Source of the DNA: Intrasporangium_A sp051961875
GTDB lineage: Bacteria; Actinomycetota; Actinomycetes; Actinomycetales; Dermatophilaceae
Assembly: GCF_051961875.1 (NCBI RefSeq)
Contig: NZ_JBQCCV010000125.1
Location: 65,163 to 129,162 of the forward strand
Direction: 5' to 3'
DNA: 64,000 nt
Shown in pieces: positions 15,097-24,149 of the stretch; the first letter of the stretch is position 1; every line of letters begins with the position of its first letter. The position numbers were made by a program, and so were the translations under genes. The notes under the pieces were generated by a model. That model did not search any database. It worked only from the letters and a program-made list of their open reading frames with translations, and was not told the origin of the DNA.

Positions 15097-16059
15097 ATGG
15101 CTGCCACGAGCAGGACCCCCGCGATCGAGCTCGACGTCGACGGTTATGACGTACGGCTGACGAACCCGGACCGTGTCTACTTCTCAGAGCGCGGGGAGAC
15201 GAAGCTCGACCTGGCCAACTACTACCTGTCCGTCGGCCCGGGCATCGTGGGCGCCCTGCGCGACCGGCCGTGCATGCTGCACCGCTTCCCCAAGGGCGTC
15301 GACGGGGACAAGGTCCATCAGAAGCGCCTGCCGGCCGGGGCGCCGCCGTGGGTCGAGACGGTCCGGCTCCACTTCCCGCGGTACGGGCTGCACGCCGACG
15401 AGCTTTGTGTCACCAAGCTCGCCGATGTCGCCTGGGCGGTGCAGATGTCGACGGTCGAGTTCCACCCCTGGAACTCTCGGCGCCCGGAGACCGAGGAGCC
15501 CGATGAGTGGCGCATCGACCTCGACCCGATGCCGAAGTGCCCCTTCACGACGGTGCAGCGGGCGGCCCACGCGGCCCACGAGGTGCTCGAGGAGCTGGGC
15601 GCGGTCGGCTGGCCCAAGACGTCCGGCGGCCGGGGAATGCACATCTACGTCCGGATCAAGCAGGAGCACGGGTTCAAGACGGTGCGGCGGGCCGCGCTGG
15701 CGTTCGCCCGAGAGGTGGAGCGGCGCCTACCGGACGACGTCACGACCGCGTGGTGGCGCAAGGACCGGGCTCCGACCGACCTCTTCGTCGACTACAACCA
15801 GAACGCCCGCGACCACACGATGGCCGCGGCCTACAGTGTGCGCGGCAACCGTCGCGGCACGGTGTCCGCTCCGGTCTCGTGGGACGAGGTCGACGACATC
15901 GAGCCGGACGACTTCACGATCGCGACGATGCCCGACCGCTTCGCGCGCCTCGGCGACCTCCACGCCGGCATCGACGAGGCCGTCTTCGACATCGCGCCGC
16001 TCCTCGAGTGGGCCGACCGCGACGAGCGCGAGGGCCAGCCCGTGCCCGACGACGAATGA
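15097..16059 (+). CDS. LigD-type NHEJ polymerase/primase domain protein (stand-alone)
   Basis: A 320-residue archaeo-eukaryotic-primase-type polymerase domain without ligase or nuclease domains. Markers are LTNPDRVYFSE at residue 21, metal ligands D141/D143 in RIDLDP, SGGRGMHIYV, then DYNQNARDHTMAAAYSVR. Such domains fill gaps, preferably with ribonucleotides, during Ku-dependent end joining. Ku and a ligase are not in this window. Its stop overlaps the start of pabB, though the two functions are unrelated. Confidence 0.9.
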   Translation: MAATSRTPAIELDVDGYDVRLTNPDRVYFSERGETKLDLANYYLSVGPGIVGALRDRPCMLHRFPKGVDGDKVHQKRLPAGAPPWVETVRLHFPRYGLHADELCVTKLADVAWAVQMSTVEFHPWNSRRPETEEPDEWRIDLDPMPKCPFTTVQRAAHAAHEVLEELGAVGWPKTSGGRGMHIYVRIKQEHGFKTVRRAALAFAREVERRLPDDVTTAWWRKDRAPTDLFVDYNQNARDHTMAAAYSVRGNRRGTVSAPVSWDEVDDIEPDDFTIATMPDRFARLGDLHAGIDEAVFDIAPLLEWADRDEREGQPVPDDE

Positions 16060-17174
16060 CGGGTATGCCGCTCACCCACCTCCCGGAGACCCGCGGCCTC
16101 CCGCACCATGGCCCCCACGAGGTGGTCGACCATGCCCGGTTCCGGGACCGCTCGGCGCGGGACGTGCTCGAGGTCCGCCGGGGAGCGGACGCGCTCGAGT
16201 CCATGGGCCGCGAGGGTTTCTGGGCGGTTGTCGCGACCTTCGAAGGGCAGCTTTCTGCCGTGCGGTTCGCGACGGTCGAGCCCAGCGGGCCGAATGACGG
16301 CGCACCCAGCGGCGTCGGCAACCGGTCGCCGCAGTGGACTGCGCTGAGAGGGCGGTGGCGGACGAGCCTGGGGCGAGCGGCATACCGCGAGGCGGTGCGG
16401 GAGGTCCGTGAACGGATCGCGGCGGGCACGGTCTACCAGGTCAACATCTGCCGGGTCCTGTCTCACGAGATCGCCCGCGACGCAGACCTCGACGGACTCG
16501 ATCTGCTCGTGCGCCGGGGCAACCCGTCACCCTACGGATCGCGGATTCGCTGCGCCGAGGCCGGGCTCGATGTCGTCAGCGCCTCGCCGGAGCTGTTCCT
16601 CTCGCGACGCGGCGAGCGCGTCGAGACGAGACCGATCAAAGGGACAGCGCCGAGCGCCGCCGAGATGCTCGACAAGGACCACGCCGAGAACGTGATGATC
16701 GTCGACCTCATGCGCAACGACCTCTCCCATGTCTGCCGGCCCGGCAGCGTGACGGTCGATGCCCTCTGCGCGCTCGAACCGCACCCGGGCCTGGTCCACC
16801 TCGTCTCGACGGTAAGCGGGAGGCTGCGGCCCGACGCTACGTGGCCGGACGTCATGGCGGCGGCCTTCCCGCCCGGCTCGGTCTCCGGCGCGCCGAAGTC
16901 CAGCGCACTCCGGACCATCCACGAGCTCGAGACGGCACCGCGCGGACCGTACTGCGGCGCCATCGGGTGGGTCGACGCCGACCGGGGCGAGGCGGAACTG
17001 GCGGTCGGCATCCGGACGTTCTGGGCAGAGGACGACCGCGATGGTCGACGCTGGCTCCGCTTCGGCACCGGCGCCGGCATCACCTGGCACTCCGAGCCCG
17101 AGCGGGAGTGGCGCGAGACGGAGCTGAAGGCGGCTCGACTCATCGGCCTCGCGTCCGGCAGGGTAGGCGAGTGA
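16056..17174 (+). CDS. pabB: Aminodeoxychorismate synthase component I
   Basis: A 372-residue chorismate-binding enzyme that makes 4-amino-4-deoxychorismate for folate. Core motifs in order are GTVYQVNICR, PSPYGS, SASPELFL, ETRPIKGT, DLMRNDLSHVCRPGSV and PPGSVSGAPK, followed by GAIGWVD and TGAGITW. The N-terminal part is short. Anthranilate synthase is the main alternative, but the adjacent pabC supports PabB. ATG 16056 overlaps the previous stop; ATG 16065 is also possible. Confidence 0.85.
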   Translation: MTGMPLTHLPETRGLPHHGPHEVVDHARFRDRSARDVLEVRRGADALESMGREGFWAVVATFEGQLSAVRFATVEPSGPNDGAPSGVGNRSPQWTALRGRWRTSLGRAAYREAVREVRERIAAGTVYQVNICRVLSHEIARDADLDGLDLLVRRGNPSPYGSRIRCAEAGLDVVSASPELFLSRRGERVETRPIKGTAPSAAEMLDKDHAENVMIVDLMRNDLSHVCRPGSVTVDALCALEPHPGLVHLVSTVSGRLRPDATWPDVMAAAFPPGSVSGAPKSSALRTIHELETAPRGPYCGAIGWVDADRGEAELAVGIRTFWAEDDRDGRRWLRFGTGAGITWHSEPEREWRETELKAARLIGLASGRVGE

Positions 17175-17199
17175 CCGCGCTGACAGGAGGGACGCAGGG

Positions 17200-18048
17200 A
17201 TGACCGGCGAGGAGATCCGCGTCTGGGTGAACGGCAGCCTCGTCGATGCCGAGGCACCAGCACTGCCGGCGCTCGACCACGGGATCACCGTCGGCGACGG
17301 CGTCTTCGAGACGGCGAAGATCGACGGCGGGGCGCCGTTCGCGCTCCGGAGGCATCACGCCCGGCTGCTGCGATCGGCGGCCGGCCTCGGCCTGCCGCCG
17401 ATCGACCTCGACCTGCTGGACGAGGGCATCAAGGCGGTCCTGGCCGGCGGCGACATCGAGTTCGGGCGGCTGCGCTACAGCGTCACCGGCGGGACGGGAC
17501 CGCTCGGGTCGGACCGGGATTCGGCCATGCCCACCTACATCGTCCTCGCCGGCCCCCAGCCGCGTCCGCCCCAGTCGGGGGCCCTCGTCGTCGTGCCGTG
17601 GACACGCAACGAGCGGTCCGCCGTCGCCGGCCTGAAGACGACGTCGTACGCCGAGAACGTCGTCGCGCTCGCCTACGCCAAGGAGCGTGGCGGCATCGAG
17701 GCGGTCTTCGGCAACACACGCGGCGAGCTCTGTGAGTGCACCGGCAGCAACATCTTCGTCGTGCGCGACGGCCAGGTCTCCACGCCTCCAGTCGAGTCCG
17801 GGCTGCTACCCGGCATCACCCGAGAGCTCACCATCGAGTGGGCGGAGGAGAGCGGCATACCGGTGCGCGAGAGCGCCCTCCCGCTCGGTGTGCTCGGCGA
17901 GGCGGACGAGGTCTTCATCACGAGCTCCACCAAGGACATCCTCCCCGTGCACGCGGTCGACGGCCGTGCGCTGCCCACGGAGCGGCCGGTCACCACCCGC
18001 TTGCAGGAGGTGTTTCGCAGCGGGACCCAGCGGACCGTCGACCCGTGA
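17200..18048 (+). CDS. pabC: Aminodeoxychorismate lyase / class IV aminotransferase
   Basis: A 282-residue PLP enzyme of fold type IV. It has DHGITVGDGVFET near residue 26, the PLP-lysine K146 in LKTTSYAENV, ELCECTGSNIFVV and VESGLLPGITR, ending with EVFITSSTKDILPV. It follows pabB by 25 bp with AGGAGG ten bases before ATG, so it most likely converts aminodeoxychorismate to p-aminobenzoate. A branched-chain or D-amino-acid aminotransferase is the alternative. Confidence 0.85.
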   Translation: MTGEEIRVWVNGSLVDAEAPALPALDHGITVGDGVFETAKIDGGAPFALRRHHARLLRSAAGLGLPPIDLDLLDEGIKAVLAGGDIEFGRLRYSVTGGTGPLGSDRDSAMPTYIVLAGPQPRPPQSGALVVVPWTRNERSAVAGLKTTSYAENVVALAYAKERGGIEAVFGNTRGELCECTGSNIFVVRDGQVSTPPVESGLLPGITRELTIEWAEESGIPVRESALPLGVLGEADEVFITSSTKDILPVHAVDGRALPTERPVTTRLQEVFRSGTQRTVDP

Positions 18049-18521
18049 GCGACGAGGTCACCGCAGAGGGGCGCGAGCGCGTCGTCGACTACTCCGATGC
18101 CAACATCACGCTCGACGCGTACGAGGACCGTTGGGCGTGGCGAGCGAGGCTGCGATGGAACCGCGCGACCCACCTCGCATGGCGCACCCTGGTCGGCGTC
18201 ATCGGCGGCATCGTCACCGTCGCCGAGCTCATCATGGTGCCGGCTCCCGGGCCCGGCTGGCTGGTCGTCTTCCTGGGCCTCATGATCTTCGCGAGCGAGT
18301 TCGAGTTCGCCCAGCGGCTGCTCGACTTCGCCCGTCGCCAGGTGGGCAGGTGGAACGACTGGGTCATGGCGCAACCCGTCTGGCTCCGCGGTCTCGTCGC
18401 GCTCGCCACGCTGCTGCTCGTCTGGACGATCCTCTGGGCGGCGTTCGTCGTCATGGGCTTGCCGGGCTTCCTGCCGGGCTGGGCCACGGACTCGCTGCGG
18501 CAGGTGCCGGGGATCGACTGA
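18045..18521 (+). CDS. TIGR02611-like (PGPGW) transmembrane protein
   Basis: A 158-residue membrane protein with three hydrophobic segments. The diagnostic motif AELIMVPAPGPGWLVVFLGL lies near residue 65 and is followed by ASEFEFAQRLLDFAR. The family is common in actinobacteria and has no known function. The GTG start overlaps the pabC stop (GTGA), implying coupling. Confidence 0.8.
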   Translation: MSDEVTAEGRERVVDYSDANITLDAYEDRWAWRARLRWNRATHLAWRTLVGVIGGIVTVAELIMVPAPGPGWLVVFLGLMIFASEFEFAQRLLDFARRQVGRWNDWVMAQPVWLRGLVALATLLLVWTILWAAFVVMGLPGFLPGWATDSLRQVPGID

Positions 18522-18612
18522 GCGCGTTCCGGGCGGGGTGGCGGGCCGATTACCGGAACGCGCGGTGGATTGGATAGTGTTTCCCTCCGTCGCCCCACAA
18601 GGGCGACGTCCT

Positions 18613-18686
18613 GGACGTGTAGCTCAGTTGGTTAGAGCGTTCGCTTCACACGCGAGAGGTCAGGGGTTCGAGTCCCTTCACGTCCA
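18613..18686 (+). tRNA. tRNA-Val (CAC)
   Basis: The acceptor GGACGTG pairs with CACGTCC. The anticodon loop TTCACAC gives anticodon CAC, and the T-loop is GTTCGAG. A TAGTGT box at 18575-18580 may be its -10. Confidence 0.95.
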
Positions 18687-18990
18687 CTCTCCGGCGGTGG
18701 GAGTGCGCCCGAGGCGCCGGCCGGTATCCCGCGAGGACCCGGACCGCCCGCCCGGAGGTTGCGCCGCTGCCAGCGAGGGATGGCTTTCGGGCCCGTCGTT
18801 CATACCGCTCGCGGCCGCGCTGCCCGGCGAGCACCGCGTCGTACTTCGCCCCGCCAGAGGGTTGTCGCCGCAATGCGCCAGTCCGAACACCCGCACCAGG
18901 TGTGCCGGTTCCGGGAACCGAGAGCTGGGCACCGTGGTGGCCCTCCGGAGTGCGGGTCGCCGCCTAAACTGCCTCGCAGGAGGCGATCCC
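18687..18990 (+). other. Intergenic region between tRNA-Val and the hemerythrin gene
   Basis: About 300 bases without a convincing gene. TAAACT at 18965-18970 could be a -10 and CAGGAGG at 18977-18983 is the ribosome site for the next gene. No terminator or repeat is evident. Confidence 0.5.
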
Positions 18991-19467
18991 ATGGACGACA
19001 CCACCCTGACGGCACTCATGGAGCGCGAACACCACGACGTCGACGAAGCCATCGAGGACTTCGTGCAGGGACTGCGTGAGCGGCACGTCCGCCACCAGGA
19101 CCTGCGCCGCGCGACCGACCTGCTCCAACGACACATCTACATCGAGGAGGCCCTCATCTTCCCGCCGCTGCGCGCCAAGGGGATGCTTGCGCCGATCCTC
19201 GTCATGGAGCGCGAGCACGGGGAGATCTGGCGGACACTCGATGCACTCAATCTCGAGGTGGGCAGCGGGACGGTCGCCGACTCGGTGCCGGACAGGTGTC
19301 GTCAGCTGCTGCACGAGCTCGAGGTGCACAACGGCAAGGAGGAGCCGATCATCTACCCGCAGGCCGACGCCGCGCTCACCGACTCCCAAAAGGACGCGGT
19401 GCGCGACTTCATGCGCTCGGGCACCATGCCGACCGACTGGGTGTGCGCCCAGGTCGGCAACGGCTGA
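18991..19467 (+). CDS. Hemerythrin-like (HHE) domain protein
   Basis: A 158-residue four-helix protein with the spaced ligands of an HHE cation-binding domain: EREHHDVDEAI, an RHIYIEEALIFPPL helix, MEREHGEIWRTL and the closing EVHNGKEEPIIYP. It would bind a diiron centre and sense or store oxygen or NO, or protect against them. ATG 18991 has AGGAGG upstream. A flavin-reductase-like gene follows ten bases later; the pair suggests redox handling. Confidence 0.85.
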   Translation: MDDTTLTALMEREHHDVDEAIEDFVQGLRERHVRHQDLRRATDLLQRHIYIEEALIFPPLRAKGMLAPILVMEREHGEIWRTLDALNLEVGSGTVADSVPDRCRQLLHELEVHNGKEEPIIYPQADAALTDSQKDAVRDFMRSGTMPTDWVCAQVGNG

Positions 19468-19476
19468 GCGCCGCCG

Positions 19477-20004
19477 ATGACCATCCACTCCGACCACCCC
19501 TTCCTGCCGCCAGAGACCGACCGCGACCCGGTCCGTCGACTGCGCGGACGGGTCGGCGGGACGGTGTCGCTCTGGACCTCGGGTGCGGGGGCCGGGCGCG
19601 CCGGCCTCACCGTGTCGTCCTACCTCGTCTCGCCCGGGGAGCCGGCCCACGTCGTCGGGCTGCTGCACCCGGAGTCGGAGCTGCTCGAGCGGCTCCTCGA
19701 GACCGGCACGGCGGTGGTCCAGCTGCTCGAGTGGCGGGACCGGGAGCTCGCGGACGTCTTCGCCGGCCTCTTCCCCGCTCCAGGTGGCGCCTTCCGGCGG
19801 GGGAGCTGGGAGCAGACCGACTGGGGACCGGTGCTCACCACCGCCTCCGCGTGGGCGGGGGTGCGCCTCGCCGGTGACGACTACGCACCACGCCCGGCCG
19901 GCTGGTCCGATCTGGTCGACACGGTCATCGAGACCGTGGCCGTCGGCGAGGAGGACCGGCCGCTCGTGCACCGCCGCGGGCGCTACCTCAGGCCCTCCGA
20001 CTGA
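19477..20004 (+). CDS. Flavin-reductase-like FMN-binding split-barrel protein
   Basis: A 175-residue protein. VSLWTSGAGAGRAGLTVSSY is the phosphate-binding signature of flavin reductase-like split barrels, followed by a strand-rich core and an EEDRPLVHRRGRYLR end. It probably binds FMN, but the substrate is unknown. It is coupled to the hemerythrin gene and convergent with the acyl-CoA dehydrogenase. Confidence 0.75.
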   Translation: MTIHSDHPFLPPETDRDPVRRLRGRVGGTVSLWTSGAGAGRAGLTVSSYLVSPGEPAHVVGLLHPESELLERLLETGTAVVQLLEWRDRELADVFAGLFPAPGGAFRRGSWEQTDWGPVLTTASAWAGVRLAGDDYAPRPAGWSDLVDTVIETVAVGEEDRPLVHRRGRYLRPSD

Positions 20005-20076
20005 GCGCTGGCCGCGCCATACAACGCGGGGTCCTGCGGTGCGGGGTCATCCGATGCGGGTTGGCGACCGGTCCCG

Positions 20077-22047
20077 TCACCAGTAGCCCTCCTCGTGGTC
20101 GGCCATCATCTCGGTGGCCAGCCACGCCTCGGGGATGCCGAAGGCGTCGACGAGCCGGCGCGCGTCGGGCCGCAGCCGCTCGCAGAGGTCGTTGACCGTC
20201 GCCGTCAGAGCCTTGGTGCGGGCCGGGCTCAGCCGGTCGTGCTCGAGGTACCAGTCCTTGTGCCGCTCGATGGTCGAGAGGGCGTGCAGGTCGCACAGCC
20301 GGTCGAGCAGGCTCCGAGCCTCGCCCGGCGGGCACGTCTCCACGGCGGCCGCAAACGCCTCGAGGACGACTCGCTCGACGTGCGCCCGGGCCGTCTCGAC
20401 GAGGTGGTCCTGGCACCGGTTGAAGGCGTTGAAGGCGTCGGCGTGGGAGTCGCTGACCCGGCGCAGCCGGATGGCTAGGGTCTCGACGAGGTGCTCCTCG
20501 CGGTCCCGGACGAGGCGCAGCTGGGAGCCTCGGGTGGTGAACGGCGTCTCGTCCGGGCGCCCGGGCGCCGCGTCGATGATCTTCTGGACCAGCCCACGGA
20601 CCGCCGAGCGCTCGAGGACGGTGCCCGTGGTGAGCCGGGCACCGAAGCGGATGATGCCGAGGGTGTCGAGGTCGCCGAACGTCTCCTGGTAGTCGCCGAG
20701 CAGGCCCTTGGCCACGAGCTGGAGCAGGACGGTGTTGTCCCCCTCGAACGTCGTGAAGATGTCGGTGTCCGCCTTGAGGGATGCGAACCGGTTGGCCCAC
20801 ATGTAGCCGGCGCCACCGCACGCCTCCCGGCACTCCTGGATCGTCTCGGCGGCGTGCCACGTCATGAGGGCCTTGATGCCGGCCGCCCGTGCCTCGAGCT
20901 GGCGCTGGTCCTGCTCGGTCGTCGCCCGACCGCTGAGGACGTCGTCCATGGCGGACACGAGCTCGCTCTGGGCGAAGCCGAGGGCATAGCTCTGGGCGAG
21001 GCGCGGCAGCAGCCGTCGCTGGTAGGTGCGGTAGTCGAGCAGGCGGACCTCCTCGGAGCTGTTCGGCTTGGCGAACTGGGTGCGCTCGTCGCCGTACCGG
21101 ATCGCCAAGGTAAGGGCACTCCGGGCGGCGGCGCCGGCGGCGCCGCCGACGCTGATCCGGCCCCGGATGAGTGCGCCCAGCATCGTGAAGAACCGTCGAC
21201 CCGAGCTGGCGATCGGGCTGCGGTAGCGGCCCTCCTCGTCGATGTCGCCGTAGCGGCCCAGCAGGTTGGTGCGCGGGACGCGCACGTGGTCGAAGAGAAT
21301 CCGGCCGTTGTCGACTCCGTTGAGCCCGAGCTTGGGACCGCAGTCGGACAGGGTGACTCCGGGCCGGGGCGCGCCGCTGTCGTCCCGTATGGGTACGAGA
21401 ACGCAGTGCACGCCGTGGTTCTCGTCGCCCACGAGGAGCTGGGCGAAGACGGCGGCTACCGTCGCGTCCCGGGCCGCGCCGCCGATGTAGTCCTTGCGGG
21501 CCCCGAGGGCGGGGGAGTGCACGACGATCTCGTCGCTCTCCGGGTCGTAGGTGGCGGTGGTGAGCAGGCCCTGCACGTCGCTGCCGTGGGCCGTCTCGGT
21601 CATCGCGAAGCAGCCGAGGAGCCGTCCGGAGATGATGTCGGGCAGCATCGCCCAGTGGCGCTCGGTCCCGAGGAGAGAGACCGCCCCACCGAAGAGCCCC
21701 CACTGGACTCCGGCCTTGACGAGGAGCGAGAGGTCCGCATGCCCCAGCATCTCAAGGGCGGTCACCGAGTCGGCGTAGCGTGCCGTGCCGCCCTGCTCGA
21801 CGGGGAATCCGCCAGCTGGCCAAGGGGTTTCGGCGAGTCGCGCGAGCTGCTGCCGCACCCGTGCCCGGTGGGACTCCATGTCGAGAGGCTGCCCGGGCGG
21901 GGCGAACAGCTCCGGCTCCAGCTGTCGGCACTGGTCGCGGACGTCGCGGCGGGTGCCGTCGAGGAGTGCCTGGAGCGCGTCGACGACAGCATCGGCGAGG
22001 GGCTCGGTGTGTCGGGGGGCCTGCGCCGAGGTGGCGGGTGCGGTCAT
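20077..22047 (-). CDS. FadE5-like acyl-CoA dehydrogenase
   Basis: A 656-residue protein, larger than simple acyl-CoA dehydrogenases and closer to the acyl-CoA oxidase-like/FadE5 group. Seen are ALEMLGHADLSLLVKAGVQW, CFAMTETAHGSDVQGL at the flavin site, GGAGYMWANRFASLKADTDI and TFEGDNTVLLQLVAKGLL. It would introduce the alpha-beta double bond in acyl-CoAs using FAD. The start ATG 22047 has GGAGG close upstream. It is grouped with TetR, thiolase, FabG4-like and HtdX-like genes, mirroring Mycobacterium Rv0241c-Rv0244c. Confidence 0.88.
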   Translation of the reverse strand: MTAPATSAQAPRHTEPLADAVVDALQALLDGTRRDVRDQCRQLEPELFAPPGQPLDMESHRARVRQQLARLAETPWPAGGFPVEQGGTARYADSVTALEMLGHADLSLLVKAGVQWGLFGGAVSLLGTERHWAMLPDIISGRLLGCFAMTETAHGSDVQGLLTTATYDPESDEIVVHSPALGARKDYIGGAARDATVAAVFAQLLVGDENHGVHCVLVPIRDDSGAPRPGVTLSDCGPKLGLNGVDNGRILFDHVRVPRTNLLGRYGDIDEEGRYRSPIASSGRRFFTMLGALIRGRISVGGAAGAAARSALTLAIRYGDERTQFAKPNSSEEVRLLDYRTYQRRLLPRLAQSYALGFAQSELVSAMDDVLSGRATTEQDQRQLEARAAGIKALMTWHAAETIQECREACGGAGYMWANRFASLKADTDIFTTFEGDNTVLLQLVAKGLLGDYQETFGDLDTLGIIRFGARLTTGTVLERSAVRGLVQKIIDAAPGRPDETPFTTRGSQLRLVRDREEHLVETLAIRLRRVSDSHADAFNAFNRCQDHLVETARAHVERVVLEAFAAAVETCPPGEARSLLDRLCDLHALSTIERHKDWYLEHDRLSPARTKALTATVNDLCERLRPDARRLVDAFGIPEAWLATEMMADHEEGYW

Positions 22048-22067
22048 CGGATCCTCCACGGATGCTG

Positions 22068-22751
22068 TCAGGTCGGTCGGGTGTCTGGTTCGGGAGCTGC
22101 GGGCGGCTCGGCCAGCATCGGTCCGAGCCCGTGCCAGGCGAGGTCGGTCAGCACGTCGACGACATCGGCCCGGGGCAGCCGGTCCGGGGACGAGAGCCAG
22201 TCGTCGGCGACGGCCTGGACCGAGCCGACCAACGCGAGGGCCCGGACACGGGCACGCCGGGCATCGGCGGCGAAGGGCACGGCCGACAGGAGCAGGTCGA
22301 CGACTCGGTTCGTCGTCGCCTCCACGGGGTCGTCTGCGAGGGGGCGGTCCACCAGCGGCCTGTTGACGACGAAGCGGTAGACCTCCGGATCCGACTCCAC
22401 GAGCGACAGGTAGGCCTCGACCGTCGAGGCGACGACCAGGCGCAGGTCCTCGGAGTGGCCCATCGAGGACAGCGCGGCGGCGACGTGCCGGTAGACGCGC
22501 TGGTCGATCCGGTCGGCCACAGCCTGGTAGAGGCCGGCCTTGTCTCCGAAGTGGCGGTACACCACGGTCTTGCTCGTCGCGGCCTGGCTGGCGATGTCGT
22601 CCATGCCGACGCCGGCCCCATGGGTCCGGATCGCGCGGATCGTGGCGTCGACGAGCTCGGACCGGCGTTGCTCCCGGTGCTGCTCCCATCGGGTGTCCCG
22701 CCCGTCGCGGGACGGGCCGGACCGGGGCTCACCGGGCGTGGGCAGGCTCAT
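22068..22751 (-). CDS. TetR-family transcriptional regulator
   Basis: A 227-residue protein. The N-terminal TetR helix-turn-helix is at about residues 35-80 (IRTHGAGVGMDDIASQAATS, KTVVYRHFGDKAGLYQAV). The rest is an all-helical ligand domain. It lies between, and is transcribed with, the FadE5-like gene, divergent from the thiolase; probably a lipid-responsive repressor of this locus. The 84-bp gap to the thiolase gene holds ACCGGT-type inverted sequences that could be its operator. Confidence 0.85.
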   Translation of the reverse strand: MSLPTPGEPRSGPSRDGRDTRWEQHREQRRSELVDATIRAIRTHGAGVGMDDIASQAATSKTVVYRHFGDKAGLYQAVADRIDQRVYRHVAAALSSMGHSEDLRLVVASTVEAYLSLVESDPEVYRFVVNRPLVDRPLADDPVEATTNRVVDLLLSAVPFAADARRARVRALALVGSVQAVADDWLSSPDRLPRADVVDVLTDLAWHGLGPMLAEPPAAPEPDTRPT

Positions 22752-22835
22752 AGCACCGAACGTAGCAGGGACTCGGTGTATCGGCTACCGTGAGTACCGG
22801 TTACCCATTCTCCCGCCCGCAGTCAGGAGTGCCCC
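22749..22835. promoter_or_regulatory. Divergent promoter region of the TetR and thiolase genes
   Basis: For tetR a TACGTT box (22759-22764, minus strand) lies seven bases before its ATG, a leaderless arrangement. Between the genes, CGGT...ACCG and ACCGGT inverted elements (about 22773-22803) are candidate TetR operators. No unambiguous palindrome was identified. Confidence 0.35.
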
Positions 22836-24146
22836 ATGCCGCAGACCAGCCCGCGCCCGCCCCGGCGCGCCGCCATCCTCGGTGGCAACCGGATCCCCTT
22901 CGCCCGCGCCCAGGGCGCCTACGCGCGGGCCTCCAACCAGGACATGCTCACGGCCACCCTCGACGGGCTGGTCGCCCGGTTCGGCCTCGCCGGCGAGCGG
23001 ATGGGCGAGGTCGTCGCCGGGGCGGTCCTCAAGCACAGCCGGGACTTCAACCTCACTCGGGAGAGCGTCCTCGGCAGCCAGCTCGACCCGCACACCCCGG
23101 CCTACGACATCCAGCAGGCCTGCGGCACCGGTCTCGAGGCGGCGATCCTCGTCGCCAACAAGATCGCGCTCGGACAGATCGAGGCGGGCATCGCCGGGGG
23201 GACCGACACGGCGAGCGACGCGCCCATCGCTGTCTCCGAGGGGCTGCGTGAGACGCTCCTCGCCGTGAACCGCGCCAAGTCGGTGCCCACCCGGCTCAAG
23301 GCGCTTGCCGGACTGCGTCCCACCGACCTCGTCCCGTCCATCCCGCAGAACGTCGAGCCTCGGACCGGGCTGTCGATGGGGGAGCACATGGCGCTCACGG
23401 CGAAGGAGTGGGGGATCTCGCGAGAGGCGCAGGACGAGCTGGCCGCAGCCAGCCACCAGCACCTCGCTGCCGCCTACGAGCGCGGGTTCTTCGACGACCT
23501 GGTCACGCCCTACCTCGGGCTGACTCGGGACAACAACCTCCGCCCCGACTCGAGCGTCGAGCAGCTCGCCAGGCTGAAGCCCGTCTTCGGCAGGGGCGCG
23601 GACGCCACGATGACGGCGGGCAACTCGACCCCGCTCACCGACGGCGCATCGGCGGTCCTCCTCGCGAGCGAGGAGTGGGCGAGCGAGCACCGCCTCAGCC
23701 CCCTCGCCTGGTTCGTCGACGCCGAGACCGCCGCGGTCGACTACGTCCACGGCCACGAGGGGATGCTGATGGCCCCGGCCTACGCCGTGCCCCGGCTCCT
23801 GGCACGAAACGGCCTGAGCCTGCAGGACTTCGACTTCTACGAGATCCACGAGGCCTTCGCGTCCACGGTGCTCGCGGTGCTCAGCGCGTGGGAGGACCCC
23901 CGGTTCTGCAAGGAGCGCCTGGGGCTCGACGCGCCGCTCGGCTCGATCGACCGCGAGCGGCTCAACGTCACCGGCTCGTCCCTCGCGACGGGCCACCCCT
24001 TCGCCGCGACCGGCGGACGCATCGTCGCCACCCTCGCCAAGCTGCTGCACGAGAAGAAGCAGCAGGAACCGGACCGCACGGTTCGGGGCCTGATCTCCAT
24101 CTGCGCTGCCGGCGGGCAGGGCGTCACCGCGATCCTGGAGGCCTGA
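22836..24146 (+). CDS. Acetyl-CoA acetyltransferase / 3-ketoacyl-CoA thiolase (FadA2/FadI-like)
   Basis: A 436-residue thiolase. The nucleophile is C96 in QQACGTGLEA. H338 in EIHEAFAST, the ATGHPFAATGGR segment and C423 in ICAAGGQG complete the active site. It cleaves 3-ketoacyl-CoA or condenses acetyl-CoA. It is followed three bases later by the FabG4-like gene. The gene order fits Mycobacterium fadA2-fabG4-htdX. Confidence 0.9.
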   Translation: MPQTSPRPPRRAAILGGNRIPFARAQGAYARASNQDMLTATLDGLVARFGLAGERMGEVVAGAVLKHSRDFNLTRESVLGSQLDPHTPAYDIQQACGTGLEAAILVANKIALGQIEAGIAGGTDTASDAPIAVSEGLRETLLAVNRAKSVPTRLKALAGLRPTDLVPSIPQNVEPRTGLSMGEHMALTAKEWGISREAQDELAAASHQHLAAAYERGFFDDLVTPYLGLTRDNNLRPDSSVEQLARLKPVFGRGADATMTAGNSTPLTDGASAVLLASEEWASEHRLSPLAWFVDAETAAVDYVHGHEGMLMAPAYAVPRLLARNGLSLQDFDFYEIHEAFASTVLAVLSAWEDPRFCKERLGLDAPLGSIDRERLNVTGSSLATGHPFAATGGRIVATLAKLLHEKKQQEPDRTVRGLISICAAGGQGVTAILEA

Positions 24147-24149
24147 CCC

